A stretch of DNA of 10,677 bases, taken from contig JAKAZJ010000027.1 in the NCBI GenBank assembly GCA_021826565.1, positions 1-10,677 on the forward strand. Reading direction: 5' to 3'. Below, piece after piece: positions 1-6,311 of this stretch. Both the position numbers and the translations under genes were made by a program. This stretch comes from Pseudomonadota bacterium (lineage in GTDB: Bacteria; Pseudomonadota; Alphaproteobacteria; Acetobacterales; Acetobacteraceae). Within the stretch, counting starts at the first letter, position 1. The number at the start of each line of letters is the position of its first letter. Under the pieces are notes generated by a model, which was given only the letters and a program-made list of their open reading frames with translations, was not told the DNA's origin and did not search any database.

Positions 1-1
1 C

Positions 2-184
2 TGCGGGGAGTGCAATCTGCGCAAAGGCTCCCGCCTGCCGCGGGAATGTGCGATGTTCCCGCGCGCCCATCCGCGCCAGCCCACAACCTGGGAGTTGCAG
101 GACCAGGGCCGTGCGTTCCCGCCCAACTACCTGCACGAAAGCTGGCGGGATTATCTCTATTGGGATAGCGAACTGGAGAGCTGA
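2..184 (+). CDS. HNH endonuclease, C-terminal fragment (cut by window edge)
   Basis: Sixty codons in frame from the left edge to TGA at 182-184. The peptide opens with CGECNLRKGSRLPREC, has a middle rich in Pro and Arg, and closes with NYLHESWRDYLYWDSELES. This Cys-x-x-Cys plus NLRKG segment followed by the Tyr/Trp-rich end is the C-terminal signature of a bacterial HNH endonuclease family common in alphaproteobacteria. HNH enzymes use a metal-bound beta-beta-alpha fold to cut nucleic acid; the catalytic His and the first Cys pair would lie left of the window, so activity cannot be judged. It ends just before a hairpin, so it is probably not co-transcribed with rnr. The assignment rests on recall of the family tail, not on a full domain. 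Confidence 0.75.
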   Translation, partial: CGECNLRKGSRLPRECAMFPRAHPRQPTTWELQDQGRAFPPNYLHESWRDYLYWDSELES

Positions 185-217
185 GCCGGGCGCCGCCGTG
201 AAGCGGGCGCCGTCGGC
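185..217 (+). terminator. GC-rich hairpin after the HNH gene
   Basis: Directly after the HNH stop, GCCG (185-188) and GGCGCC (189-194) can pair with GGCGCC (206-211) and CGGC (214-217), leaving an 11-nt loop and a 2-nt bulge. There is no T-run behind it, so it is at best a weak or factor-assisted terminator. Its position immediately after a stop codon is the main support. Confidence 0.4.
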
Positions 218-296
218 CAGGCTGCCTGGTTGCGGGGATTCCATTCTGGTAGAGTATCGATGCGGCGCGGCATGCTTCTCCCGCCCCGCGGTTCGT

Positions 297-329
297 GCGT
301 AGATACCCGGGTCAAGCCCGGCATGACGC
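297..329. repeat. REP-like imperfect palindrome
   Basis: The core is CCGGG (307-311), loop TCAAG, CCCGG (317-321), with outer arms GCGT (297-300) and ACGC (326-329) and partial AT/AT pairing between them. This is the familiar alphaproteobacterial intergenic palindrome built around CCCGGGTCAAGCCCGGG. When such copies are translated by mistake they give peptides like TRVKPGMT, which appears in one frame here (DTRVKPGMTHPSR). It lies between the HNH gene and the conserved part of rnr, and overlaps a possible GTG start at 295. That it is a dispersed repeat in this genome cannot be shown from one clear copy. Confidence 0.6.
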
Positions 330-357
330 ACCCGTCGCGGGCGCCCCCGGAATCCCG

Positions 358-2391
358 ATGCCAAGACACCCCGGTCGCCGTTCCCCCGGCCAGCTTCCCC
401 CTGTCGCGCTGGTCCGCATCACCGGGTCCGACGCCGACGGCGACGCGCTCGCCCGCCCGGAGACGTGGCCCATCGCGGGCGATACCCCTGGGAACCGCCC
501 TGGCGACGCTCCCGGTCCGCCGCCGCGCATTCTGATGGCCCCGGAGCCGGCCGGGCGCCCCGCGCTCGCCCCTGGCCAGCGCGTCCTGGCCCGGCTGCGT
601 CCCGCCGGGCCGGGCGTGTATGAAGGCCGTACCGTGAAGATCCTGCCGGACGCACCCGGCCGCATCCTGGGCATCTTCCGCGCCGTCGCGAACGATCGGC
701 AGGCCGCCGGCCGCATCACCCCCACCGATCGCCGCGCCCGCGCCGAATGGACCGTCCCGCACGGCGCCACTGCCGATGCCGAAACGGACGAGATCGTGCT
801 CGCCGAACCGCTCCCCGGCCCCGGCTATGGCCTGCGTCCGGCGCGGGTGCTGGAACGCCTCGGCCGTCTGGGGGACGCGCGCGCCGTCAGCCTGCTGGCG
901 ATCGCCTCGCATCAGATCCCGCACGAATTCGATCCCGACGTGCTGGCCGAGGCGGATGCCGCCGGCGCAACGGACGCCACCGGGCGCGAAGATCTGCGCC
1001 CCCTCCCCCTGGTCACGATCGACGGCGCGGATGCGCGCGATTTCGACGACGCGGTGTTCGCCGCACCCACCGCCACCGGCCACCGCCTGATCGTGGCGAT
1101 CGCCGATGTCGCCCATTATGTCCTGCCCGGCTCGGCGCTGGACCGCGCCGCGCGCGCGCGCGGCAACAGCGTCTATTTCCCCGATCGCGTGGTCCCGATG
1201 CTGCCCGAGGCGCTGTCCACCCATTGGTGCAGCCTGCGCCCCGGCGAAGACCGCCCCTGCCTGTTCGCCGAGATCGCGATCGACGCCCAGGGCAACAAGA
1301 CGGCGCACCGATTCGGGCGCGGGATCATGCGCAGTGCCGCGCGGCTGACCTACGAAGCCGCGCAGGAGGCACGGGACGGCCGCATCCGCCTCGACCTGCC
1401 GATCGCGGTACTGGCCAATCTGTATGCCGCCTTCGCCGCGCTATCGGCCGCCCGTGCCGCACGCGGGACGCTCGAGCTCGATCTGCCGGAACGCCAGGTG
1501 ATCCTGCACCCGAACGGCCGCGTCGCCGATGTGCGCCCCCGCCCGCGCCTCGACAGTCACCGCCTGATCGAGGAGTTCATGATCGCCGCCAATGTCGCCG
1601 CGGCCGAGGAACTGACCGCGCGCGGCATCCCCACCCTGTTTCGTGACCACGCCCCGCCGGCCGCGGAGAAACTGGAGGAGCTGCGTTCCGTCCTGGCCAC
1701 GATGGAGCTCTCGCTGGCGCCCGGCAACCGCATCCTGCCGCGCGATCTGGACCGCATCCTGCGCCGCGTCGCCGGGACCGACATGGCGCCGATGGTCAAC
1801 GAACTGATCCTGCGCGCCCAGTCCCAGGCCGTGTATGCCCCCGACAATATCGGCCATTTCGGCCTGGCCTTGCGTGCCTACGCGCATTTCACCAGCCCGA
1901 TTCGCCGCTATGCCGATCTGGTGGTGCATCGCGGGCTGCTCGGCGAGGCGCCCCATGCGGGCACCGGCACGGATCTGGCCGAACTCGGCGATCACGTCAC
2001 CGCCACCGAACGCCGCGCCCAGGCCGCCGAACGCGAGGCGATGGACCGTTACCTGGCCTCGTTCCTGGATGGACGGGAGGGCGACGTGTTCGCCGCCCGT
2101 GTCTCTGGGGTCACAGGTTTCGGCATTTTCGTCACGCTGGCGGAAAACGGTGCCTCCGGCATTGTCCCACGCCGCTCCCTGCCGGATGATTTCTATCACC
2201 ATGACCGGCGCGCGGGCGCCCTGACCGGAAGCCGCACCGGCCTGACTTTCCGCCTGGGTCAGGCGTTGGAGGTCCGGCTGGCGGAGGCGACCCCGGCCAC
2301 CGGCGGTCTCGTGTTCCAGCTCCTGGGGGGCATCCCGCCGCGACCCATCCCGCGCGGCAAGCATTCGGGGAAACGGTCCCGCCGCCGGTGA
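358..2391 (+). CDS. rnr: Ribonuclease R (RNB family 3'-5' exoribonuclease), lacking the N-terminal winged helix
   Basis: This is a processive 3'-5' hydrolytic exoribonuclease that degrades structured RNA, rRNA and mRNA in the cytoplasm. From the ATG at 358 it has 677 residues. Cold-shock-type RNA-binding sequence covers about residues 12-170. The RNB catalytic core starts near 208 with TIDGADARDFDDAV, whose acidic residues D222, D225, D228, D230 and D231 match the metal-binding cluster. HFTSPIRRYADL follows at 510-521, an S1 domain at about 574-655, then a basic tail (KHSGKRSRRR). RNase R of E. coli is 813 aa with an N-terminal helix-turn-helix; none is encoded here in any frame. The frame is open from 253, so a GTG at 295 is possible, but that start lies beside the REP-like palindrome and adds only non-conserved residues. 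ATG 358 is preferred; its ribosome site is weak. The stop overlaps the next gene's GTG. Confidence 0.93.
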   Translation: MPRHPGRRSPGQLPPVALVRITGSDADGDALARPETWPIAGDTPGNRPGDAPGPPPRILMAPEPAGRPALAPGQRVLARLRPAGPGVYEGRTVKILPDAPGRILGIFRAVANDRQAAGRITPTDRRARAEWTVPHGATADAETDEIVLAEPLPGPGYGLRPARVLERLGRLGDARAVSLLAIASHQIPHEFDPDVLAEADAAGATDATGREDLRPLPLVTIDGADARDFDDAVFAAPTATGHRLIVAIADVAHYVLPGSALDRAARARGNSVYFPDRVVPMLPEALSTHWCSLRPGEDRPCLFAEIAIDAQGNKTAHRFGRGIMRSAARLTYEAAQEARDGRIRLDLPIAVLANLYAAFAALSAARAARGTLELDLPERQVILHPNGRVADVRPRPRLDSHRLIEEFMIAANVAAAEELTARGIPTLFRDHAPPAAEKLEELRSVLATMELSLAPGNRILPRDLDRILRRVAGTDMAPMVNELILRAQSQAVYAPDNIGHFGLALRAYAHFTSPIRRYADLVVHRGLLGEAPHAGTGTDLAELGDHVTATERRAQAAEREAMDRYLASFLDGREGDVFAARVSGVTGFGIFVTLAENGASGIVPRRSLPDDFYHHDRRAGALTGSRTGLTFRLGQALEVRLAEATPATGGLVFQLLGGIPPRPIPRGKHSGKRSRRR

Positions 2392-3935
2392 GAGGCTTCG
2401 GTTTCCTGTTCCTGCTGCTGACCTTCGCGGGTTCGGCGCCGCCGGCGTCCGCCGCGCCCGGGTTCGATTCCGGGCTGACGCAGCGAATCTATACCGTCGC
2501 CCTGACCTTCATCGCCCCGCGCGCCCTGGCGCCGGTCTCGGTGCCGCAACTGACCTTGTGGGGGCTGCGCGGGATCACCGCGCTGGATCCGGATCTGACC
2601 GCGGAGCTGCGCTCAGGGCGGCTGATCCTGGCATCGCGCCGCGGCGTGGTCCTGTCACTGGCCGCGCCGATGGACGAGCGGGCGGGCGCGTGGGCCGCGC
2701 TCGCCACCACGATCCAGGCAGCGGCGTGGAACGCCTCCCCCGCGCTGCGCCGGGCAGGGACCGAGGGCGTGGTGGGGTCCTTCTTCGACGAGATGTTCGA
2801 TCACATGGACCCGTATTCCCGCTACATCGCGCCGCGCGCCGCCGCGGCGGACGAGGCGGCACGCGGCGGCGGCACCGGAATCGGGCTGCGCCCGGCGCGA
2901 CGCGGCGGCGCGGTGATCGCCGGGCGGGTCAATCCGCAGGGCCCGGCGGGCCGGGCCGGCGTGCGGCCGGGGGACGTGATCCTGGCGGTGGACGGACACG
3001 CGGTGGCGGGGGCGAAGCTGGCGGCCGTGGCCGGCTGGCTGGCGGGCGCCGAGGGCAGCACGGTGCGGCTGCGCTGGGTGGTGCCGGGACGCGGCACGGT
3101 GACCACCGCAATCGCGCGGGTGCGCGTGCCGCCGCGCACCGTGTTTTCGGACCGGCTGGCGGGGATGCTGCTGGTGCGCATCACGCGCTTCAACCGCGCG
3201 ACCGACACCGAGTTCGCCGCGGCGATCGCAGGGGGCATGGCGACGCGCAAGCCGCCGGACGGGATCGTGCTGGACCTGCGCGGCGATCCCGGCGGCCTGC
3301 TGGACCAGGCGGTCGCGGTGGCGGACGCGCTGCTCGGCGCCGGGGTGGTGGCGCGGACCGACGGGCGCGCCCAGGCCGCTTCTACGATCTGGCGCTCCGC
3401 CGCAGGAGAGCTGGCGCCCGGTGAGCCGGTGGTGGTGCTGATCGACGGTCGGACCGCCAGCGCCGCCGAGATTCTGGCCGCCGCCCTGGCCGACCGGGGC
3501 CGCGCGGTGGTGGTGGGCAGCGCCAGCTTCGGCAAAGGTCTGGTCCAAAGCTTCACGCGGCTTCCCGGCGGCGGCGAGTTGTTCGTGACCTGGAGCCGCG
3601 TGTTGGCGCCGCGTGGTTGGCCGATCCAGGCGGTGGGGGTGCTGCCACAAATCTGCACCAGCCTCGGGGTGACGGCGGTGGAACGTCAGCTTGGCGCGCT
3701 GGAAGCCGGGACCCAGCCAATGCTGGGGGCGCTGGTGGCGGAACGGCGGCTGCGCGCGCCGGTGCCTCCGGCCGAAGCGGTGGCGGTCCGCGCGGCATGC
3801 CCGGCGGCGGTGGGACAGGAAGTGGACCTGGAGGCCGCGCATTACCTGATCGGGCATCCCGCCGCCTACGCCGCGGCGCTGCTGCCGCCGCTGCGCGAGC
3901 GGCTGGCGCTGCCGGGAGCCGGGGGGGCGCCGTAG
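2388..3935 (+). CDS. S41 family carboxyl-terminal processing protease (CtpA-like), exported
   Basis: A serine protease of the S41/tail-specific family, 515 aa, acting outside the cytoplasm on envelope or periplasmic proteins. An N-terminal hydrophobic segment (FLFLLLTFAG) followed by SAPPASA, with cleavage likely after residue 22, is a clear signal peptide. A conserved N-terminal stretch (DEMFDHMDPYSRYIAP) precedes a PDZ domain at about 160-245 (GTGIGL, GVRPGDVILAVDG). The catalytic region has VLDLRGDPGGLLDQAV, then Ser358 in GRTASAAEI and Lys383 in SFGKGLVQ, the 25-residue Ser-Lys spacing of this family, so the dyad is intact. It starts at GTG 2388, overlapping the rnr TGA by four bases (GTGA), which implies translational coupling. 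No other start fits the signal peptide better. The substrate is unknown; the symbol ctpA would be reasonable but is not proven. Confidence 0.93.
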   Translation: MRGFGFLFLLLTFAGSAPPASAAPGFDSGLTQRIYTVALTFIAPRALAPVSVPQLTLWGLRGITALDPDLTAELRSGRLILASRRGVVLSLAAPMDERAGAWAALATTIQAAAWNASPALRRAGTEGVVGSFFDEMFDHMDPYSRYIAPRAAAADEAARGGGTGIGLRPARRGGAVIAGRVNPQGPAGRAGVRPGDVILAVDGHAVAGAKLAAVAGWLAGAEGSTVRLRWVVPGRGTVTTAIARVRVPPRTVFSDRLAGMLLVRITRFNRATDTEFAAAIAGGMATRKPPDGIVLDLRGDPGGLLDQAVAVADALLGAGVVARTDGRAQAASTIWRSAAGELAPGEPVVVLIDGRTASAAEILAAALADRGRAVVVGSASFGKGLVQSFTRLPGGGELFVTWSRVLAPRGWPIQAVGVLPQICTSLGVTAVERQLGALEAGTQPMLGALVAERRLRAPVPPAEAVAVRAACPAAVGQEVDLEAAHYLIGHPAAYAAALLPPLRERLALPGAGGAP

Positions 3936-3955
3936 GCGCGGCGGTATCGCCGCGC
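3936..3955. terminator. Shared hairpin between converging genes
   Basis: GCGCGGCG (3936-3943), loop GTAT, CGCCGCGC (3948-3955) form a perfect 8-bp stem starting one base after the S41 protease stop and ending one base before the stop of the opposing dehydrogenase gene. It could end transcripts from both sides. There is no T-run on either strand, so intrinsic termination is uncertain. Confidence 0.5.
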
Positions 3956-3956
3956 G

Positions 3957-5141
3957 CTACTGCGCCGCGCGGCGATTCCCCTCGGGGGTCGGAAAGAAGA
4001 TATCGGTCGAAATCTCCTCCGGGCGCAGGCATCCGGTATAGGCCATGGTCTTGTCGAGTTCACTGCGGATGAACCCCACCGCCTGCGCCGCGCCACGCTG
4101 ACCGCCCACGGCGGTCCCGTACAAGGTCGCCCGCCCGGTCAGCACGCATTTCGCCCCCAAGGCCAGTGCCTTGGCGATATCGGACCCGCGGCGCACCCCG
4201 GAATCGAGAATGACGGTAGCCTTGTCGCCCACGGCGTCGGCAATTTCCGGCAACAGGTCGATCGTCGCCGCCGCGCTGTCCATGTTGCGTCCGCCATGGT
4301 TGGACACGATCAGCCCGTCCACCCCGGCGCTGATCGCGCGCAGCGCGTCGTCGGCCCGGTTGATCCCCTTCAGCATCAGGATACCCGGCCATTTGTCGCG
4401 GAAGATCTTGATATCGTCCCATGACAGCGAATCCTGCCGCATCACCTCGCGCGTGCCCGGATCGGTGCCAATCGGGCGGCGATACGGGTCCGGGTAGTTC
4501 TCGTTGCGCGGCATGCCGATGGTCGTGAAATACTTCATCAGCACGGTGGCAAACCAGGTCGGGTGGCGCATGATGTCCAGCGTGAACCGCGCCGTCGGGT
4601 GGAATGGCAGAAGGAACCCGTTGCGCGCATTGTATTCCCGGTTCGGCGGCACGATCGTATCCGTGGTCACGATCAGCGCCTCGAACCCGGCGTTCTTCGC
4701 TCGCTCGATCAACTGGTACGACAATTCGCGCTGCTTCCAGACATAGAGCTGGAACCACAGTCGGAAATTGGCCTCCTTGGCGATCTTCTCCATCGAGGTC
4801 ATCGCCCCGGTGGCAAGCGTGAACGGGATGCGCGCCGCGGCGGCGGCTTTCGCCAGTTCCAGCTCGCCCTCGTGCCAGCACAGCCCGGCCGCCCCGGTCG
4901 GCGCGATCGCCATCGGCAGCGCGATCTCCTTGCCGAACAGCGTGGTTTTCGTGCTGCGGCCGGAGACGTCCATCAATGCGCGATGGCGCAGCTTGATCCG
5001 CTCGAAGGCAGCGCGGTTGTTGCGCAGCGCCACCTCGTCCTCGGTGGCGCGATCGACGAATTCGAAGACGCCGCGCGGCAGGCGCCGGCGCGCGGCCTCA
5101 CGCAGGTCGTTGACATTGTAGCAGCGATCCAGCGCGGCCAT
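3957..5141 (-). CDS. FMN-dependent alpha-hydroxy-acid dehydrogenase/oxidase (LldD / mandelate dehydrogenase family)
   Basis: A flavoenzyme of the glycolate oxidase/lactate dehydrogenase/mandelate dehydrogenase family that oxidises 2-hydroxy acids to 2-oxo acids; 394 aa from the chosen start, the usual family length. Visible motifs: IAPTGAAGL (FMN site), WFQLYVW with Tyr133, MLKGI (Lys next to FMN), SNHGGRNMD with the catalytic base His282 and its Arg, then DSGVRRGSDIAKALALGA and GRATLYG for phosphate binding. Near the N terminus FEFVDRATEDE replaces the common YxGGAEDE pattern, so the substrate-binding Tyr (Y24 of glycolate oxidase) is Phe28. The ATG at 5141 has a GAGGGGG ribosome site nine bases upstream; a longer frame to 5201 would run through the promoter and is rejected. 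No membrane segment is obvious. Lactate, mandelate or another hydroxy acid cannot be told apart. Confidence 0.9.
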   Translation of the reverse strand: MAALDRCYNVNDLREAARRRLPRGVFEFVDRATEDEVALRNNRAAFERIKLRHRALMDVSGRSTKTTLFGKEIALPMAIAPTGAAGLCWHEGELELAKAAAAARIPFTLATGAMTSMEKIAKEANFRLWFQLYVWKQRELSYQLIERAKNAGFEALIVTTDTIVPPNREYNARNGFLLPFHPTARFTLDIMRHPTWFATVLMKYFTTIGMPRNENYPDPYRRPIGTDPGTREVMRQDSLSWDDIKIFRDKWPGILMLKGINRADDALRAISAGVDGLIVSNHGGRNMDSAAATIDLLPEIADAVGDKATVILDSGVRRGSDIAKALALGAKCVLTGRATLYGTAVGGQRGAAQAVGFIRSELDKTMAYTGCLRPEEISTDIFFPTPEGNRRAAQ

Positions 5142-5169
5142 GCGGCGTTTCCCCCTCGACGAAGGCGCG

Positions 5170-5197
5170 ATGATGCGACCCAGCGCCGGGGTGTCAA
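5170..5197 (-). promoter_or_regulatory. Promoter for the hydroxy-acid dehydrogenase gene
   Basis: Read on the minus strand, TTGACA (5197-5192) is a perfect -35 box, followed by 16 bp and CATCAT (5175-5170) as -10. Transcription would begin near 5163, giving a leader of about 21 nt that holds the GAGGGGG ribosome site (5157-5151). The -35 box lies in one arm of the palindrome at 5193-5210. Confidence 0.6.
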
Positions 5198-5210
5198 GCA
5201 CGGGCTTGAC
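5193..5210. promoter_or_regulatory. Palindrome GTCAAGC-N4-GCTTGAC shared by divergent promoters
   Basis: A perfect 7-bp inverted repeat with a 4-bp spacer (GTCAAGC 5193-5199, GCTTGAC 5204-5210). Each arm supplies most of a -35 hexamer, one per direction. It may be an operator for a dimeric regulator, or a by-product of two facing -35 boxes, or a degenerate relative of the REP-like element at 297-329, which shares the GGGCTTGAC word. Confidence 0.5.
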
Positions 5211-5233
5211 GGGTCGGCGCGCGCCGCCTAAAT
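5206..5233 (+). promoter_or_regulatory. Candidate promoter for tRNA-Leu(CAG) and nrnC
   Basis: TTGACG (5206-5211), 16 bp, then CTAAAT (5228-5233) as a loose -10, followed by a GC-rich discriminator (GCCGCC). GC-rich discriminators are typical of stable-RNA promoters under stringent control. Transcription would start near 5240, about 40 nt before the tRNA. Confidence 0.45.
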
Positions 5234-5245
5234 GCCGCCTCCTCC

Positions 5246-5264
5246 CGGCCGGCTTATCCGGCCG
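5246..5264 (+). other. Hairpin in the tRNA-Leu(CAG) 5' leader
   Basis: CGGCCGG (5246-5252), loop CTTAT, CCGGCCG (5258-5264): a perfect 7-bp stem, 15 nt before the tRNA 5' end. It would lie in the precursor removed by RNase P. It may be a processing or stability element; no further evidence is visible. Confidence 0.4.
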
Positions 5265-5279
5265 CGGATGCCCCCGGAT

Positions 5280-5366
5280 GCCCAGGTGGCGGAATTGGTA
5301 GACGCGCAGGTTTCAGGTACCTGTGGCCGCAAGGTCGTGGAAGTTCGAGTCTTCTCCTGGGCACCA
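5280..5366 (+). tRNA. tRNA-Leu, anticodon CAG
   Basis: An 87-nt gene including encoded CCA. Acceptor strands GCCCAGG and CCTGGGC pair perfectly, with discriminator A and CCA at 5364-5366. The D-arm has the leucine pattern TGGCGGAATTGGTAGACGCGC. The anticodon arm is CAGGT-TTCAGGT-ACCTG, giving anticodon CAG with G37, and reads CUG, the main Leu codon in this DNA. A long variable arm confirms a class II tRNA, and the T-arm is GGAAG-TTCGAGT-CTTCT. nrnC begins 20 nt downstream with no terminator between. Confidence 0.97.
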
Positions 5367-5386
5367 TCCGCAAGGACCACACCACC

Positions 5387-6040
5387 ATGAGCGTGACGCA
5401 GTTCATTCCGGGCGGCGTCGTGCATTTGCATCGCGACGACCTGCCCGCCGACGTGGCGTTCGGTCCGGTGGTTGCGGTGGATACCGAAACCATGGGCCTC
5501 AATCCGCATCGCGACCGGTTGTGCCTGGTGCAGCTCTCCTCGGGCGACGGCACCGCCCATCTGGTGCAGCTGCGCCCCCCCTCGCTCGGCGGACGTGGCT
5601 TCGACTGCCCGAACCTTGCCCGCCTGATGGCCGATCCCGCCACCCTCAAGCTGATGCATTTCGCCCGCTTCGATGTGGCCGTGCTGCAGCACAGTCTGGG
5701 GATCACCGTAGCCCCGATCGCCTGCACCAAGATCGCCGCCAAGCTGGTCCGCACCTTCACCGATAGACACGGGCTACGCGATTTGTGCCGTGAGCTGCTC
5801 GGCGTGGAGATCAGCAAGCAGCAGCAAAGCTCGGACTGGGGTGCGGCCGAGCTGACGCCCGAACAACTTGCCTATGCCGCCTCGGACGTGCTGCATCTGC
5901 ACGCGCTGTGGGCGAAGCTGGAAGCGCTGCTGATCCGCGAGGGAAGGCGCGAGCTGGCCGCCGCCTGCTTTGCGTTCCTCCCAGCCCGCGCCCGGCTCGA
6001 TCTGCTGGGCTACGAAACGCCCGATCTGTTTGCACACTGA
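5387..6040 (+). CDS. nrnC: NrnC diribonuclease (DEDDy 3'-5' exonuclease, RNase D-like)
   Basis: A 217-aa single-domain DEDDy exonuclease. NrnC is the alphaproteobacterial enzyme that finishes RNA decay by hydrolysing dinucleotides, including pGpG from c-di-GMP breakdown; it replaces Orn. Exo I is VDTETMGLNPHRDRLC with D32 and E34, Exo II is HFARFDVAVL with D96, Exo III is YAASDVLHLH with Y163 and D167. The internal block TDRHGLRDLCRELL...SKQQQSSDW and the tail RLDLLGYETPDLFAH are hallmarks of NrnC rather than long RNase D, which has an extra HRDC domain that is absent here. ATG 5387 has AAGGA (5372-5376) ten bases upstream. That site starts only five bases after the tRNA CCA, so nrnC is almost certainly read from the tRNA promoter and released by tRNA 3'-end processing. 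A residue 63-75 loop (PPSLGGRGFDCP) looks longer than in the Brucella-type proteins I recall. Confidence 0.93.
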   Translation: MSVTQFIPGGVVHLHRDDLPADVAFGPVVAVDTETMGLNPHRDRLCLVQLSSGDGTAHLVQLRPPSLGGRGFDCPNLARLMADPATLKLMHFARFDVAVLQHSLGITVAPIACTKIAAKLVRTFTDRHGLRDLCRELLGVEISKQQQSSDWGAAELTPEQLAYAASDVLHLHALWAKLEALLIREGRRELAAACFAFLPARARLDLLGYETPDLFAH

Positions 6041-6050
6041 CCGGGCTGGG

Positions 6051-6079
6051 CTGACACGGCGGGACGAACCCGCTACACT
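6051..6079 (+). promoter_or_regulatory. Promoter for tRNA-Leu(CAA)
   Basis: CTGACA (6051-6056), 17 bp, TACACT (6074-6079). The expected start lies about at 6086, two bases before the mature tRNA 5' end, with a GC-rich discriminator. It sits in the 47-bp gap after nrnC, so the second tRNA probably has its own start in addition to any read-through. Confidence 0.55.
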
Positions 6080-6087
6080 CACGCCGC

Positions 6088-6173
6088 GCGCGAGTGGCGA
6101 AATGGTAACCGCAGGGGTCTCAAAAACCCCCGGGGGCAACCCCTTGCCGGTTCGAGTCCGGCCTCGCGCACCA
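6088..6173 (+). tRNA. tRNA-Leu, anticodon CAA
   Basis: An 86-nt gene with encoded CCA (6171-6173). Acceptor strands GCGCGAG and CTCGCGC pair perfectly. The anticodon arm is GGGGT-CTCAAAA-ACCCC, giving anticodon CAA for UUG. The long variable arm (CGGGGGCAACCCCTTG) marks class II, and the T-arm is GCCGG-TTCGAGT-CCGGC. The D-loop (GAAATGGTAACC) is slightly shorter than that of the CAG isoacceptor. Confidence 0.96.
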
Positions 6174-6226
6174 TCCCCCACATCCGAACAAACTGGGAAT
6201 GTCGGCGGGAAACACCCGGGCGCAAT

Positions 6227-6242
6227 GCCGCTTCGCAGCGGC
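6227..6242 (+). terminator. Short hairpin after tRNA-Leu(CAA)
   Basis: GCCGCT (6227-6232), loop TCGC, AGCGGC (6237-6242), in the 138-bp leader between the tRNA and the coiled-coil gene, immediately followed by the palindrome TGGCCGGCCA. It could end the tRNA transcript, but no clear T-run follows (only TCTTGTT about 15 nt later). Confidence 0.3.
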
Positions 6243-6311
6243 TGGCCGGCCATCAGGCATCTTGTTAAAACCCGGCCCGCGATCCGCACCACCTGGCCCC
6301 GGGAGAGACCG

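Noticed and set aside
295..357. GTG 295 as the rnr start
   Set aside because: The added residues derive from the REP-like palindrome, there is no ribosome site, and they match no RNase R segment. It cannot be fully excluded.
157..1308. Long minus-strand frame (383 codons) opposite rnr
   Set aside because: It lies opposite the clearly conserved RNase R domains and has a repetitive Gly/Ala/Arg/Gln-rich product; long antisense frames are usual in DNA this GC-rich.
2655..3857. Minus-strand frame of 400 codons opposite the S41 protease
   Set aside because: His/Arg/Pro-rich product with no domain; the plus strand encodes an intact protease with signal peptide, PDZ and catalytic dyad.
5142..5201. 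Upstream ATG at 5201 for the hydroxy-acid dehydrogenase
   Set aside because: The extra 20 codons run through the predicted promoter; ATG 5141 has a strong GAGGGGG site and matches the family N terminus.
6243..6252. Perfect palindrome TGGCCGGCCA as an operator
   Set aside because: Short GC palindromes are expected by chance in this DNA; no second site or matching regulator is seen.
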